DNA of 64,000 nt, taken from positions 434,001 to 498,000 of the forward strand of contig NZ_PEAX01000001.1 in the NCBI RefSeq assembly GCF_002807685.1, given 5' to 3'. Every line of letters begins with the position of its first letter. Position 1 is the stretch's first letter. The translations under genes and the position numbers were made by a program. This stretch comes from Neoalteromonas flava (GTDB lineage Bacteria; Pseudomonadota; Gammaproteobacteria; Enterobacterales; Alteromonadaceae). The notes beneath the pieces are model-generated. The model searched no databases, was not told the origin of the DNA, and was given only the letters and a program-made list of their open reading frames with translations. Positions 42,051 to 51,013 of this stretch are shown piece after piece.

Positions 42051-43142
42051 TTACCAGTCTGTCAGCGCAGCCATAGTAAATAATTCTCCCTCGAATGACA
42101 GCACTACACGCTGTGGCTCGATATTAATCAGCTGCACTTGATCATTGACCCAATCGGATTCAAACAACTGCTGACCATTTACCCTAACCCAACGATTCTG
42201 CGGTGCAGACGCATACATGTGGGCTGAGAATGACATTGCGGGTAACCGAGTTAATAGCCGTGCAGGCAATTGATCGATGCGTGGGATGTCACTACGCACG
42301 GTAACTTGGGTTTCTGGCGTTTGGTCGGCAGGTTCATTTTCAATCGCCTCTAGCGCTTGATTAAAACGCGCCAATAATTCTGCAGAAACACCACTGACCA
42401 CCTCTTCTGACTGGCTTGGATTGAGGACTCTCCCCTCTTCCTCGCTCGCATTATCAGCTGCCTCAGAGCTGCTATTAACTGATCCAGAGCTCCCTGTAGT
42501 TATATCTGCCGGGCTAATACTATTCGCACTTTGCTCCTGTGGCGTTACGCTATCAACGTTACCGATTACAGCAATATCTTGGACATTCGATTGCTGAGTA
42601 TTATTATTTTCCGTGTTTGCACGGTCAACGTCGCTAGGCGTTTTCGCCGCAGCGTCAATCGTCATTGCTGGTCGATCCGCCGTAACATGTTCAGCATTAG
42701 GTGTATTTGCCAGACGCTGAGAAACCCAAGGCGGTAGCACTGCTGCGGCAAAACCAAGGCTTAAACCACACATAACCACCAACGCGGCTATACCACCCTG
42801 ACGTGCATACAATTGCCACATTGAGGGTAATTGACTGACAGAAGGCAGAAATAGACTTCGATTGAACGACTCACTCAGTGAACTATCCACCGACTGCGCG
42901 TGGTCAAACTCTCCCTGAAGTAGCTTTTGTGTCATTGAGGTTGGAACTGCTTCCGGCTCCAACTCTAATGATTGTTCAGTATCAATTTCAACTTTTAACA
43001 CGCCCATTTCTGCCAAGCCGGTAAGCATGTCTTGGCTACGTACTAAGCCAACCTTACGTATCTTGACCGGACCATTTTGCTCAACCACTTGCGTGATCAT
43101 CATTCCCGGACGCAGGTCTTGGATATTAATAACTTTAAGCAT
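42051..43142 (-). CDS. gspB: GspB-type secretion assembly protein with N-terminal DUF3391-like module
   Basis: A 363-residue inner-membrane protein. Residues 1-58 resemble the N-terminus of the HD-GYP protein at 40576 (24 identities in 58 by hand alignment, no gaps). A membrane segment lies near 115-138, then a long Ser/Asn/Glu-rich periplasmic linker. The C-terminal domain (about 295-363: IDQLPARLLTRLPAMSFSAH, WVRVNGQQLFESDW) is of the T2SSB type, which with GspA helps insert the GspD secretin through peptidoglycan. The gene overlaps gspA by 8 bases. The N-terminal module is unusual for GspB (see findings). Confidence 0.82.
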   Translation of the reverse strand: MLKVINIQDLRPGMMITQVVEQNGPVKIRKVGLVRSQDMLTGLAEMGVLKVEIDTEQSLELEPEAVPTSMTQKLLQGEFDHAQSVDSSLSESFNRSLFLPSVSQLPSMWQLYARQGGIAALVVMCGLSLGFAAAVLPPWVSQRLANTPNAEHVTADRPAMTIDAAAKTPSDVDRANTENNNTQQSNVQDIAVIGNVDSVTPQEQSANSISPADITTGSSGSVNSSSEAADNASEEEGRVLNPSQSEEVVSGVSAELLARFNQALEAIENEPADQTPETQVTVRSDIPRIDQLPARLLTRLPAMSFSAHMYASAPQNRWVRVNGQQLFESDWVNDQVQLINIEPQRVVLSFEGELFTMAALTDW

Positions 43143-44046
43143 ACCAAGCTCCTAAACCATAGCCTACGCCAAGAGCAGCTAGGAATAGTGCCACCAACAA
43201 ATAATCAAATCCGCGACTACGCCGTTGCGCCACCACATCATCACCGAGGATCTGTTTTGCCGCCGCTAACAGTACATGCTTTCTGACCATCGGTGCCTGC
43301 ATAGTAAATGACAAAGTCAATGCACGATCACAGAGCAGATTTATGACTCGTGGAATACCACCCGTGATGCGGAATACAGCTTCCATCGCACTGCGCTGAA
43401 ACACACTCGGGTCGCCACCTGCGACTTCCAAACGGTGGGCAATGTAGGCCTTCACTTCGTCAGCAGTTAATGGCAATAAGTGGTAACGCGCGGTTATACG
43501 CTGCGCCAACTGACGCAACTCATTGCGCTTTAACAATTGCTGCAGTTCGGGCTGCCCAATTAATACGACTTTAAGCAACTTTTCACGATTAGTTTCTAGG
43601 TTGGTCAATAAACGCAACTGCTCCAGCACTTCTGGCTGCAAATGCTGCGCTTCATCGACGATCAGAACCGTATTTTTATTTTCTTGGTGGTTACTTGCTA
43701 ACTGCTGCAAGATCGCATCGGTGAGCTGTTTCAAACTTTGCTTATGTTCTGCAACCGCAATGCCCAGTTCGTCACAAATCGTTGCAAGTAATTCAAGGGC
43801 TGAAAGAGTTGGGTTCAGGATCATCGCTACTTGGGTGGAATCAGGTAACTGTTGTAATAATTTGCGCGAAACAGTGGTTTTACCGGTCCCGACCTCGCCG
43901 GTCAACATCACAAAGCCCCCACTTTCGCGCAAACCAAAGGTTAAATGCGCTAACGCCTCTTTGTGGCGCGGGCTCATATATAAATATGCGGGGTTTGGCG
44001 CAATCGAAAATGGGTTGTCTTTGAGACCAAAATAATTGAGATACAT
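43135..44046 (-). CDS. gspA: GspA/ExeA-type AAA ATPase
   Basis: A 303-residue ATPase of the ExeA family. It begins MYLNYFGLKDNPFSIAPNP, a hallmark of ExeA and MSHA-type ATPases. Walker A is GEVGTGKTT (residues 50-58), Walker B is VLIVDEAQHL, and the helical AAA lid ends GIPRVINLLCDRAL. A single membrane segment lies near residues 280-300 at the C-terminus. The periplasmic peptidoglycan-binding domain of full ExeA is absent, so this is a short form. With GspB it should assist assembly of the type II secretin. MshM-like function is an alternative. Confidence 0.82.
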   Translation of the reverse strand: MYLNYFGLKDNPFSIAPNPAYLYMSPRHKEALAHLTFGLRESGGFVMLTGEVGTGKTTVSRKLLQQLPDSTQVAMILNPTLSALELLATICDELGIAVAEHKQSLKQLTDAILQQLASNHQENKNTVLIVDEAQHLQPEVLEQLRLLTNLETNREKLLKVVLIGQPELQQLLKRNELRQLAQRITARYHLLPLTADEVKAYIAHRLEVAGGDPSVFQRSAMEAVFRITGGIPRVINLLCDRALTLSFTMQAPMVRKHVLLAAAKQILGDDVVAQRRSRGFDYLLVALFLAALGVGYGLGAWYA

Positions 44047-44159
44047 GGAACGTCGTTAAGTCAAATGTCGAGGTTAAACTAGCGGCTTGCTATGGAGATG
44101 TCAAAATATCATATTTCGCAATTTAAAGTAGCATAAAGAAGCGTAATAACTACGGGTAA

Positions 44160-44168
44160 TGCTATAAT
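44160..44168 (+). promoter_or_regulatory. Extended -10 promoter element of srmB
   Basis: TGCTATAAT is an extended -10 element with a consensus hexamer, 29 bases before the srmB start codon. There is no good -35 match, as is normal for extended -10 promoters. Confidence 0.6.
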
Positions 44169-44196
44169 CGGCGCAGATTATTTAAGGTTTATCATT

Positions 44197-45441
44197 ATGT
44201 TCGATCAATTAGAGCTAGATGACTCGTTATGCGCGTCGCTAGCAGCCATGGGATTGAGTTCACCGACCACGATTCAACAGATGGCCATTCCCGCAGCATT
44301 GGATGGTAAGGATGTACTTGCATCTGCACCAACAGGTACGGGTAAAACGTTGGCTTTCCTCTTACCTGCGTGTCAATTTTTACTGGATTTTCCACGCAAC
44401 AAACCTGGTACAGCGCGTATTTTGATCTTATCACCAACACGCGAACTTGCCCTTCAAATATACCAGCAAGCGGTTGCAGTTACCCAAAACACAGGCTTAA
44501 CCTGCGGCGTTATAACAGGTGGGATCAACTACGGCACAGATAAAGAAACGCTGAGCCAAAATCTAGATATTCTAGTCGCCACGCCTGGGCGCTTATTTGA
44601 GCATATTGAAAAAGAGAGCGCGGATTGTCGCGATATCGAATGGCTCATTTTGGACGAAGCTGATCGCATGTTGGATATGGGCTTTTCGGCCATTGTCAAT
44701 CAGATTGCGGCCGAAGCTCGTTGGCGTAAGCAAACCTTACTATTCTCGGCAACGCTTGAAGGCGGTGGTATCCGACGCTTTGCCGATGAGTTACTGAATG
44801 AGCCCGTTGAGGTCAGTGCTTCACCTTCACGCAAAGAGAAGGCAAAGATTTTACAATGGTATCACTTAGCAGATGATACCAACCATAAGTATGCCTTGCT
44901 GAAGCACATTCTGACCCATGACATCAAAACGGCGATTGTATTTGTTAAAACCCGTGAACGACTGCAGCAATTAAAAGACAAACTCTTAGCCGATGGCTTT
45001 AAGGTCTGTTGGTTGCAAGGAGAAATGCCACAAGACCGTCGTAATGCAGCGATGGCAGCATTCAAGTCTGGCGAAGTACCAATTTTAATCGCAACCGATG
45101 TTGCCGCGCGTGGTATTGATGTGCCAAACGTAAGCCACGTAATCAATTTCGATATGCCACGTAAAGCCGATGTCTATTTGCATAGGATCGGCCGCACTGG
45201 TCGCGCTGGCGCTAAAGGCACAGCAATATCCTTGGTTGAAGCCCATGATTTTTTGATGGTAGGTAAGGTAGCTCGGTACACGCAAGAAGCGTTTAAAGCG
45301 CGGGTAATTGACGAATTACGGCCGAAAAACAAAGCCCCTGCGCTCATTAAAAAACCTAAAAGCAAAGTGAAGAAAGCGGCTAAAAAAGCGAAAACACGGA
45401 AAAAAGCGAAGGGGCCGCGCCCCAACCTGAGTAAACCCTAA
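44197..45441 (+). CDS. srmB: DEAD-box RNA helicase, SrmB-like
   Basis: A 414-residue ATP-dependent RNA helicase. All motifs are present: the Q motif region (TTIQQMAIPA), I (APTGTGKT), Ia (PTRELALQ), II (DEAD), III (SAT), V (ATDVAARGIDVP) and VI (HRIGRTGR). The C-terminal tail is strongly basic (about 45 residues, Lys-rich), as in SrmB, an early 50S ribosome assembly factor. The spacing of the N-terminal segment and the GGINYGTD motif favour SrmB over RhlE. The ATG has AAGG 9 bases upstream. Confidence 0.88.
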   Translation: MFDQLELDDSLCASLAAMGLSSPTTIQQMAIPAALDGKDVLASAPTGTGKTLAFLLPACQFLLDFPRNKPGTARILILSPTRELALQIYQQAVAVTQNTGLTCGVITGGINYGTDKETLSQNLDILVATPGRLFEHIEKESADCRDIEWLILDEADRMLDMGFSAIVNQIAAEARWRKQTLLFSATLEGGGIRRFADELLNEPVEVSASPSRKEKAKILQWYHLADDTNHKYALLKHILTHDIKTAIVFVKTRERLQQLKDKLLADGFKVCWLQGEMPQDRRNAAMAAFKSGEVPILIATDVAARGIDVPNVSHVINFDMPRKADVYLHRIGRTGRAGAKGTAISLVEAHDFLMVGKVARYTQEAFKARVIDELRPKNKAPALIKKPKSKVKKAAKKAKTRKKAKGPRPNLSKP

Positions 45442-45457
45442 ACCCAGTGTAAAGACC

Positions 45458-46057
45458 ATGCAGAATAAACACTTCGTCCTCGCGTCTGGCAATGCCGGTA
45501 AAGTCGCGGAATTCAATCATTTATTCAGTGCGCAACAAGTTAGAGTCACCGCACAAACAGAATTAAAGGTGAGTTCGGTGCCCGAAACCGGCACCACATT
45601 TATCGAGAATGCCATCATCAAAGCACGACATGCATCTGCACAAACGGGGCTGCCGGCTATCGCTGATGATTCCGGGCTGGTTGTTGATGCGTTACAGGGA
45701 GCGCCTGGGATCTACAGTTCGCGCTATGCTGGCGCTGAAGCCAGTGACAGCGATAATATCGATAAACTCTTGGCCGCACTGCGAGAGCAGACGAATCGCC
45801 GGGCGCACTTTTATTGTTGTTTGGTCTTTATGCGCCATGCTGATGATCCCGTACCCTTGATTAGCGAAGGCCTGTGGCACGGTGAAATCGCGCAACAGCG
45901 TGCTGGGCAATCCGGGTTTGGATATGATCCGGTGTTTTTTTTTCCTGCTCTGGGTTGCACAGCTGCAGAGCTCAGTAAAGATCAAAAAAGCGCTATCAGT
46001 CATCGCGCTAAGGCCCTAGAAATATTGCTACCACAGGTAAACGACTATTTTGCGTAA
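45458..46057 (+). CDS. rdgB: Non-canonical purine NTP pyrophosphatase RdgB
   Basis: Hydrolyses ITP, dITP and XTP to monophosphates, keeping them out of nucleic acids. The 199-residue protein contains the N-terminal ASGNAGKVAEF, the catalytic ADDSGLVVDALQGAPGIYSSRYAG and the C-terminal SGFGYDPVFFFP and SHRAKAL. Its end overlaps the start of hemW by 8 bases, a conserved gammaproteobacterial pair. Confidence 0.96.
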   Translation: MQNKHFVLASGNAGKVAEFNHLFSAQQVRVTAQTELKVSSVPETGTTFIENAIIKARHASAQTGLPAIADDSGLVVDALQGAPGIYSSRYAGAEASDSDNIDKLLAALREQTNRRAHFYCCLVFMRHADDPVPLISEGLWHGEIAQQRAGQSGFGYDPVFFFPALGCTAAELSKDQKSAISHRAKALEILLPQVNDYFA

Positions 46058-47189
46058 CCCTCCGCTTAGCCTATATATCCATATTCCTTGGTGTGTACAA
46101 AAGTGTCCGTATTGTGATTTCAATTCACACACGTTAAAGCAGGCGTTGCCAGAGCAAGAATATGTTGCGCATTTACTGGATGATCTTGCCAACGATGCAA
46201 AGCTGGTTACTGATAGAGTCGTCGAGACTATTTTCATTGGCGGAGGTACTCCAAGTCTGCTGTCACCTGAAGCCCTTGATTCTCTGCTTAGCGGCGTAAA
46301 ACAAAGAATCAACCTGGCTAACGACGCAGAAATTACGCTAGAAGCTAACCCAGGAACCGTCGAAGTGGGTCGCTTTAATGGATTTCAGGCAGCTGGCGTC
46401 AACCGCATATCAATCGGGGTGCAGAGCTTCCAAACGGAGCATTTGCAAGCTCTAGGGCGTATTCATGACAGTCAGCAAGCAAGTAATGCAGCAGCATTCG
46501 CGCGTAGTGCTGGCTTGCGTTCATTTAATCTTGATTTAATGCATGGCTTACCGCAGCAGAGCGTAGAGAATGCACTTGCCGATCTTACCCAAGCCATTGC
46601 TCAAGCGCCGCCGCATTTATCCTGGTATCAGCTCACCTTAGAGCCGAATACGCCCTTTTATTCCAAGCCGCCCACGCTACCGGATGATGACATTTTATGG
46701 CAGATCCAGGCGCAAGGTCACCAGTTGCTGATTGCTGCCGGCTATGAACACTATGAAATATCGGGCTATGCCAAACCCGCGCATCAGTGTCAGCACAATC
46801 TCAATTATTGGCGCTTCGGTGACTATCTAGGTATCGGTTGTGGCGCGCACAGTAAGATTACCGATGCGGCGAACAAACGCATTGAACGGCGGGTCAAAGT
46901 TAAACACCCCAGAGGCTATATGCAAATAGGGCGGGAATACACCGACCAGTTGACCTTTGTGAACGAGGACGAGCGCCCCTTTGAATTTTTTATGAATCGA
47001 TTGCGTCTCTGCGAACCCTGCCCTTTAGAAGAGTTTAATGCGTTCACCGGCTTGGAAATCGACAAGAATATAAGCACAGCACTAAAGCGCTCTGAAGGCC
47101 TTGGGCTTATCTCGCTTAACTCAGACACAATGACCGTCACTGAGCATGGGCGCCGCTATTTAAATTCGCTATTAGAAATGTTTGTTTAG
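46050..47189 (+). CDS. hemW: Radical SAM haem chaperone HemW
   Basis: A 379-residue radical SAM protein, related to HemN but thought to act as a haem chaperone. The SAM-cluster motif CVQKCPYCDFNSH (CxxxCxxC, followed by Phe) starts near residue 15, and the C-terminal HemN-type domain is present (YWRFGDYLGIGCGAHSK). The start is a TTG at 46050 with AGGTAA upstream, overlapping rdgB; no ATG lies before the SAM motif. The gene name hemN, often used for it, is misleading since the HemN-specific fourth Cys region differs. Confidence 0.94.
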   Translation: MRNPPLSLYIHIPWCVQKCPYCDFNSHTLKQALPEQEYVAHLLDDLANDAKLVTDRVVETIFIGGGTPSLLSPEALDSLLSGVKQRINLANDAEITLEANPGTVEVGRFNGFQAAGVNRISIGVQSFQTEHLQALGRIHDSQQASNAAAFARSAGLRSFNLDLMHGLPQQSVENALADLTQAIAQAPPHLSWYQLTLEPNTPFYSKPPTLPDDDILWQIQAQGHQLLIAAGYEHYEISGYAKPAHQCQHNLNYWRFGDYLGIGCGAHSKITDAANKRIERRVKVKHPRGYMQIGREYTDQLTFVNEDERPFEFFMNRLRLCEPCPLEEFNAFTGLEIDKNISTALKRSEGLGLISLNSDTMTVTEHGRRYLNSLLEMFV

Positions 47190-47270
47190 GTTCGCAGGAC
47201 CCAATCAGTATCATGTTGGTTGCTTACCAAACATTATTCTAAACTCAATCTGAAAACGCTCACAATAAAG

Positions 47271-48056
47271 CTACTTCGTAGCTTCAATAATAATGTCGTA
47301 GGCAGCAAATTCTGGGATAGAGTCACGCATGCGCTCTTCCACACGATTCAACTGTTCGATTTTCTTACAGAACCACTTGGCCTTATCGCGCAGGTTTTCA
47401 GCCCGCGAACCAACCTCGTCTTCTAATTCGACCGACATTTGTTCTAAACGCTTGGATAGCGCTTGCATACGTTCTTCGGTAGCACCATCGCCGCTGTTCA
47501 AGCCACTAATGGCTGACAATATACCGCCTAAAGACGTGCTAATTGCCTCTCCAAGCTGCGCTTCTATCTGCTCATCGACAAAGTCGTCAACTTGCTCTAA
47601 CGATCCAGGACCAATAAAGTAATGATTACTGGCGTGACGAAACTTGCCTTGGATTTTGTCTTTGGCGCGATCCATCGCTTTATGTAAACGCTGATAGCTA
47701 TCATGGTCTACCCCGACAATACCCTGATAGACCTGGTCTATGGTATCAATGGCTAAGTCTACGCCTTCGGTGGCCAGAACAATCATTTTAGGCACCACAT
47801 AATGCAACCCTTCTGCGTATTGCGATACCAGCTGCTCCTGATTGGGATCTAAATCTATCCACTCACCACGAATGAACAATTGCTGACGATTGTTAATTTG
47901 CAATACTGTGCGCGACTCTTCCAACACGCGTAAATGACTATTATTGACAACCACGCCGTATTTGAAATCAATGCGGCACTTCATGCCTGCAACCGCTTGT
48001 GTTGCGACAAAAGTCATCAATAGAAAAAATAAAGTCAGGACTGCAAGTTTTTTCAT
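47271..48056 (-). CDS. YggN-like periplasmic protein (DUF2884)
   Basis: A 261-residue protein with a signal peptide (hydrophobic residues 4-22, cleavage after AVAG or TQA). The mature part has the DUF2884 pattern: CRIDFKYGVVVNNSHLRVL, IRGEWIDLDPNQEQLVSQYA, and long helices to the C-terminus, ending in a coiled-coil-like region with ERMRDSIPEF. The function of the family is unknown. E. coli yggN also lies just after hemW (yggW), so the neighbourhood is conserved. Here it is in the opposite orientation. Confidence 0.83.
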   Translation of the reverse strand: MKKLAVLTLFFLLMTFVATQAVAGMKCRIDFKYGVVVNNSHLRVLEESRTVLQINNRQQLFIRGEWIDLDPNQEQLVSQYAEGLHYVVPKMIVLATEGVDLAIDTIDQVYQGIVGVDHDSYQRLHKAMDRAKDKIQGKFRHASNHYFIGPGSLEQVDDFVDEQIEAQLGEAISTSLGGILSAISGLNSGDGATEERMQALSKRLEQMSVELEDEVGSRAENLRDKAKWFCKKIEQLNRVEERMRDSIPEFAAYDIIIEATK

Positions 48057-48161
48057 TTCAACGTTACCACTAATCTGTGTTGTTAGTTTGGCGTGCGTGA
48101 ATCAAAATTCAACCGAGTTAAGATAAGAATTGCAAATTATTCGCTCACTGACAGTTTTACC

Positions 48162-48656
48162 CTAGCGGCGTGCGACCAATCGCATTGTGCTACGGACAAA
48201 CAGTAATAGGAGGAGATTAGCGCCTATAGCAAGACCGAGACTCCAGAAAAGCTCATTCATGCCCAAAGGAATACCCGGTTTAAAGCGTTGTAATACTGCT
48301 GAGAGGTGGTCGAACTGCCGAGGGTTTAGCAGATAAATCAATTGCTGCGGATAATTGGCGAGGGATAAATGAGCCAGACCCGCTTCTAGTTGTTTAGTTT
48401 CTTCGAGTAACATCAACTTGTTGTTGGCGTCTTGGCGTACCACAGGATCGGTATTTTCGCTCAACCGCTGCAAAAGAACTGTCACTGAGCTTAGGTTGTT
48501 ACGTTCACTCAATAACTGCCACTGCTGGATTTGTTGTTGGTTAGCCTCAACATATCCAGCTAAATATTGAATATATTGGGTGGATAGCACCGGAACTTGC
48601 AATAAAGCAATCAACAACAATGCGAACCATAGCTTATTGACCGTATCTTTGAACAT
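48162..48656 (-). CDS. Two-helix membrane protein, DUF2937-like
   Basis: A 164-residue protein. A membrane helix spans residues 8-26, a helical periplasmic region with QQIQQWQLLSER follows, and a second membrane helix spans about 133-153 before a basic C-terminus (RSTMRLVARR). The pattern of an N-terminal QYIQYLAGYVEA segment and a mid-protein ENTDPVVRQ matches my memory of the DUF2937 family. No function is known. It has no close partner gene; it lies between DUF2884 and a DUF1566 gene. Confidence 0.68.
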   Translation of the reverse strand: MFKDTVNKLWFALLLIALLQVPVLSTQYIQYLAGYVEANQQQIQQWQLLSERNNLSSVTVLLQRLSENTDPVVRQDANNKLMLLEETKQLEAGLAHLSLANYPQQLIYLLNPRQFDHLSAVLQRFKPGIPLGMNELFWSLGLAIGANLLLLLFVRSTMRLVARR

Positions 48657-48708
48657 GGCTTGTGCGGCTCTGAACTGAATACTTAAAGACGACTATGATG
48701 ACCCCTAG

Positions 48709-49242
48709 TTACTCATTTGGCAACGCAGTGCGCACAAGCCGCACAAAAACAAAACGATCTTTCTCTTTAATCGAATTACTGCTGTTAAAAAAAGCGACAA
48801 CCCAAGCTCGCTGAGGATCAGCGACTGATGGGGTTGAAGTCCAAAAATCATCGGCAGGCGTGTCTGGAAAAAACTGTTCGTTGATGGAAGGACGAACACA
48901 GCGCCGTTCAGTTAAGGTCGCTAATTCTTTCAGATTGGGAACTCGCCAACCTTGCGTGTTTTCAATTTCAAAACCGTGTGCGGCTTGCAACGCTTGTTGC
49001 CAAGTCAATTGCAAGGCATCGCCCTCGCAACTATTGCCATCCCAAGTCTGGCCAACAGCACACCGCATCCATATCAGTCCAGTTCTGGAATGCTTAATTT
49101 GCTGCGTAGTGAGTTCACTAAATTCGGCGCTTGGCGTTGTTTCTGGACTATTTGATAGACATTCTTGCCCCATGGCTACCGGTGCGACCATTGCAACGAT
49201 TGAGTATTTAAGTATACGGATCCAAGGTATATTATTTAGCAT
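48709..49242 (-). CDS. DUF1566 (Lcl-like C-terminal) domain protein
   Basis: A 177-residue exported protein with a signal peptide (residues 1-25, ending in MGQE-like). It has the DUF1566 pattern: TGLIWMRCAVGQTWDG, LTWQQALQAAHGFE, GWRVPNLKELATL, FFPDTPADDFWTSTPS and a closing FVRLVRTALP. Such domains have a C-type-lectin-like fold and often occur in surface proteins. It follows a larger gene with the same domain by 2 bases, so the pair probably arose by duplication and is co-expressed. Confidence 0.83.
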   Translation of the reverse strand: MLNNIPWIRILKYSIVAMVAPVAMGQECLSNSPETTPSAEFSELTTQQIKHSRTGLIWMRCAVGQTWDGNSCEGDALQLTWQQALQAAHGFEIENTQGWRVPNLKELATLTERRCVRPSINEQFFPDTPADDFWTSTPSVADPQRAWVVAFFNSSNSIKEKDRFVFVRLVRTALPNE

Positions 49243-49244
49243 GA

Positions 49245-50930
49245 TTACCGTCCAGCCCTAACCAAACGTATTTTTACCGCTGATTGTTTATTTAGAAAGT
49301 TGTCTGTTCCGCTAGCAAAATCAATTGCCCAAGCGCTACGCGCCTCGTCATCCTGCACACCATCAGCATTCGGCTGAGATGTCCAATACCACAAAGGTGC
49401 TGCATTTATATCGCCGCTAAACGGAAAGTAATCCGCATCGACCATCGGCATGTTACTCAAACCATAGTGGACGATGGATAACAACTCATCGTGACGAGGC
49501 AGTCGCCAGTCGAAAAATCCGCAAAGGCCTTCAGCATTTACCGCTTGTACAAAATCAGTTGTATTGCAATTCGGCAACGTACACTGGGTATCGGGCCCAT
49601 TAAGAACTCCCTCAAAGCCACCATTATCCTCTTCTTGGTACCAGCTGTAAGTGTTGTCGTAGGCATGTAGACCTGGATCTTCAGTTTTAATTTCCCACAC
49701 CAAGCCAGTGATATTATCGCGTACACAGCGCCAAGGCTGAGCGATGTCATCCACTTCATCACCGTTTTGGTTTAGGCGGGTAAAATCGAATCCTTGGTCG
49801 CCTCTACCAGCTTTTTCCAATTGTCCATTGGCAGCAATCATATCCTGCCCGCGTTGACCATCTTGTCCTGGATAGTCACCTTGGTGCACGCTGGTGTTTT
49901 GACTAAGAGTGGCCTGCTGACTGACCCCAGTATCATTTAATGCTGTTATTGGTTGCGGCCTCACCTGCACAATAAGAGTGTCTTCCACTTGGTTTGCGAA
50001 TGCATCGGTCGCACTGAGACTAAAACGTACATTAGTTAGGCTACTAACTTGTGGAGCCACAGCATAGGTCTGGCGGATGGTTGGCGAATCAATCGCGACA
50101 ACTTGGCCACTATCTACACGCCAGAGCACTTCAAGCGGCTCTGCACGCGGAACAGAAGTCGTTGCAGTACCATTCAGAATAATGGTTTCGCCACTAAAGA
50201 CCGCATGATCAGCGCCAGCTGTTACTTGTGGGATGGTGTCTGATTCACTTTGAATGAAAAAACTAATTTCGTCACTGGATTGAGCTCCTTCGCTATCGGT
50301 AACTGTTAAGCGAAAATCCAGTTGTTGCGATTGCAAAGCGATTGGCGTAGTGATTGATAAGGTCACCGCATCAGTGACCACACCGTCAAGTACATCTGCA
50401 CCGGCAAGCTGTTGCCACTCATAGACAACAATTGCATCACTGCTTGCATTATCTGGGTCATTGCTGCCACTGCCATCTAAAAGTAAAGTTTCTCCGGCGG
50501 GGTATATACCATTGTCGAGTCCAGGCCAGGGTTCCAATTGAATATCCGCGACAGGTGCTTCATTGATTGGCGCAACCGAAATTATAGTTTCATCAGAAAC
50601 AGTGTTACCTGAATCGTCAGTTACTCGAAGAGTCAAGGTATATGGTGTTATCTCGGTCACTTCTGGAGCCACAAACGTTGCGTTAGACACCGTGCGGTCA
50701 GGATGGTCAATGGTCACGGTTGGTGAAGCCGTCCATGTATAACTAAGACTCGTGCTATCTGATTGGACTTGGCCCGATAAAACAACGGTGGAGAGCTCAG
50801 AAACTTGACGATCGGGCCCGGCGTTGACAAACAATGTTGAACCCGGTGCGTCGCTTGAGCCACCGCCGCACCCGGTTAATACTGTGAGCCCCCAAATTAA
50901 TAAAATGTACCTACAAACAGCTTGAACCAT
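49245..50930 (-). CDS. Lipoprotein with PKD/Ig-like domains and a DUF1566 domain
   Basis: About 561 residues. A lipoprotein signal (LTVLTGC, then GGGSSD) is followed by three immunoglobulin-like or PKD-type modules (VNAGPDRQVSELSTVVLSG; ADIQLEPWPGLDNGIYPAGE; VTAGADHAVFSGETIILNG), each closing with a TLxVxD-type strand, and a C-terminal DUF1566 domain (NITGLVWEIKTED to VKIRLVRAGR). It is probably an outer-membrane surface protein. The frame is open from a TTG at 50966; the ATG at 50930 puts the hydrophobic segment at the very N-terminus and is preferred. Confidence 0.82.
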   Translation of the reverse strand: MVQAVCRYILLIWGLTVLTGCGGGSSDAPGSTLFVNAGPDRQVSELSTVVLSGQVQSDSTSLSYTWTASPTVTIDHPDRTVSNATFVAPEVTEITPYTLTLRVTDDSGNTVSDETIISVAPINEAPVADIQLEPWPGLDNGIYPAGETLLLDGSGSNDPDNASSDAIVVYEWQQLAGADVLDGVVTDAVTLSITTPIALQSQQLDFRLTVTDSEGAQSSDEISFFIQSESDTIPQVTAGADHAVFSGETIILNGTATTSVPRAEPLEVLWRVDSGQVVAIDSPTIRQTYAVAPQVSSLTNVRFSLSATDAFANQVEDTLIVQVRPQPITALNDTGVSQQATLSQNTSVHQGDYPGQDGQRGQDMIAANGQLEKAGRGDQGFDFTRLNQNGDEVDDIAQPWRCVRDNITGLVWEIKTEDPGLHAYDNTYSWYQEEDNGGFEGVLNGPDTQCTLPNCNTTDFVQAVNAEGLCGFFDWRLPRHDELLSIVHYGLSNMPMVDADYFPFSGDINAAPLWYWTSQPNADGVQDDEARSAWAIDFASGTDNFLNKQSAVKIRLVRAGR

Positions 50931-51013
50931 AAATAGAAAATCCGCAGAACGTTCCGCTATGATCAAAGCAAATCACTTGCCAGAATGGCTAACTAGCACA
51001 TTGCACAGTGAAA

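Noticed and set aside
42446-42660. Ser/Asn-rich stretch in GspB as possible foreign or repeat-expanded DNA.
   Set aside because: It is the flexible periplasmic linker expected between the membrane helix and the C-terminal domain of this family; no exact DNA repeat units are visible.
47268-47284. A seven-base stem (AAGCTAC with GTAGCTT) at the stop of the DUF2884 gene, as a terminator.
   Set aside because: The T-run after it on the minus strand is poor (TATTGTG) and part of the stem lies within the coding sequence.
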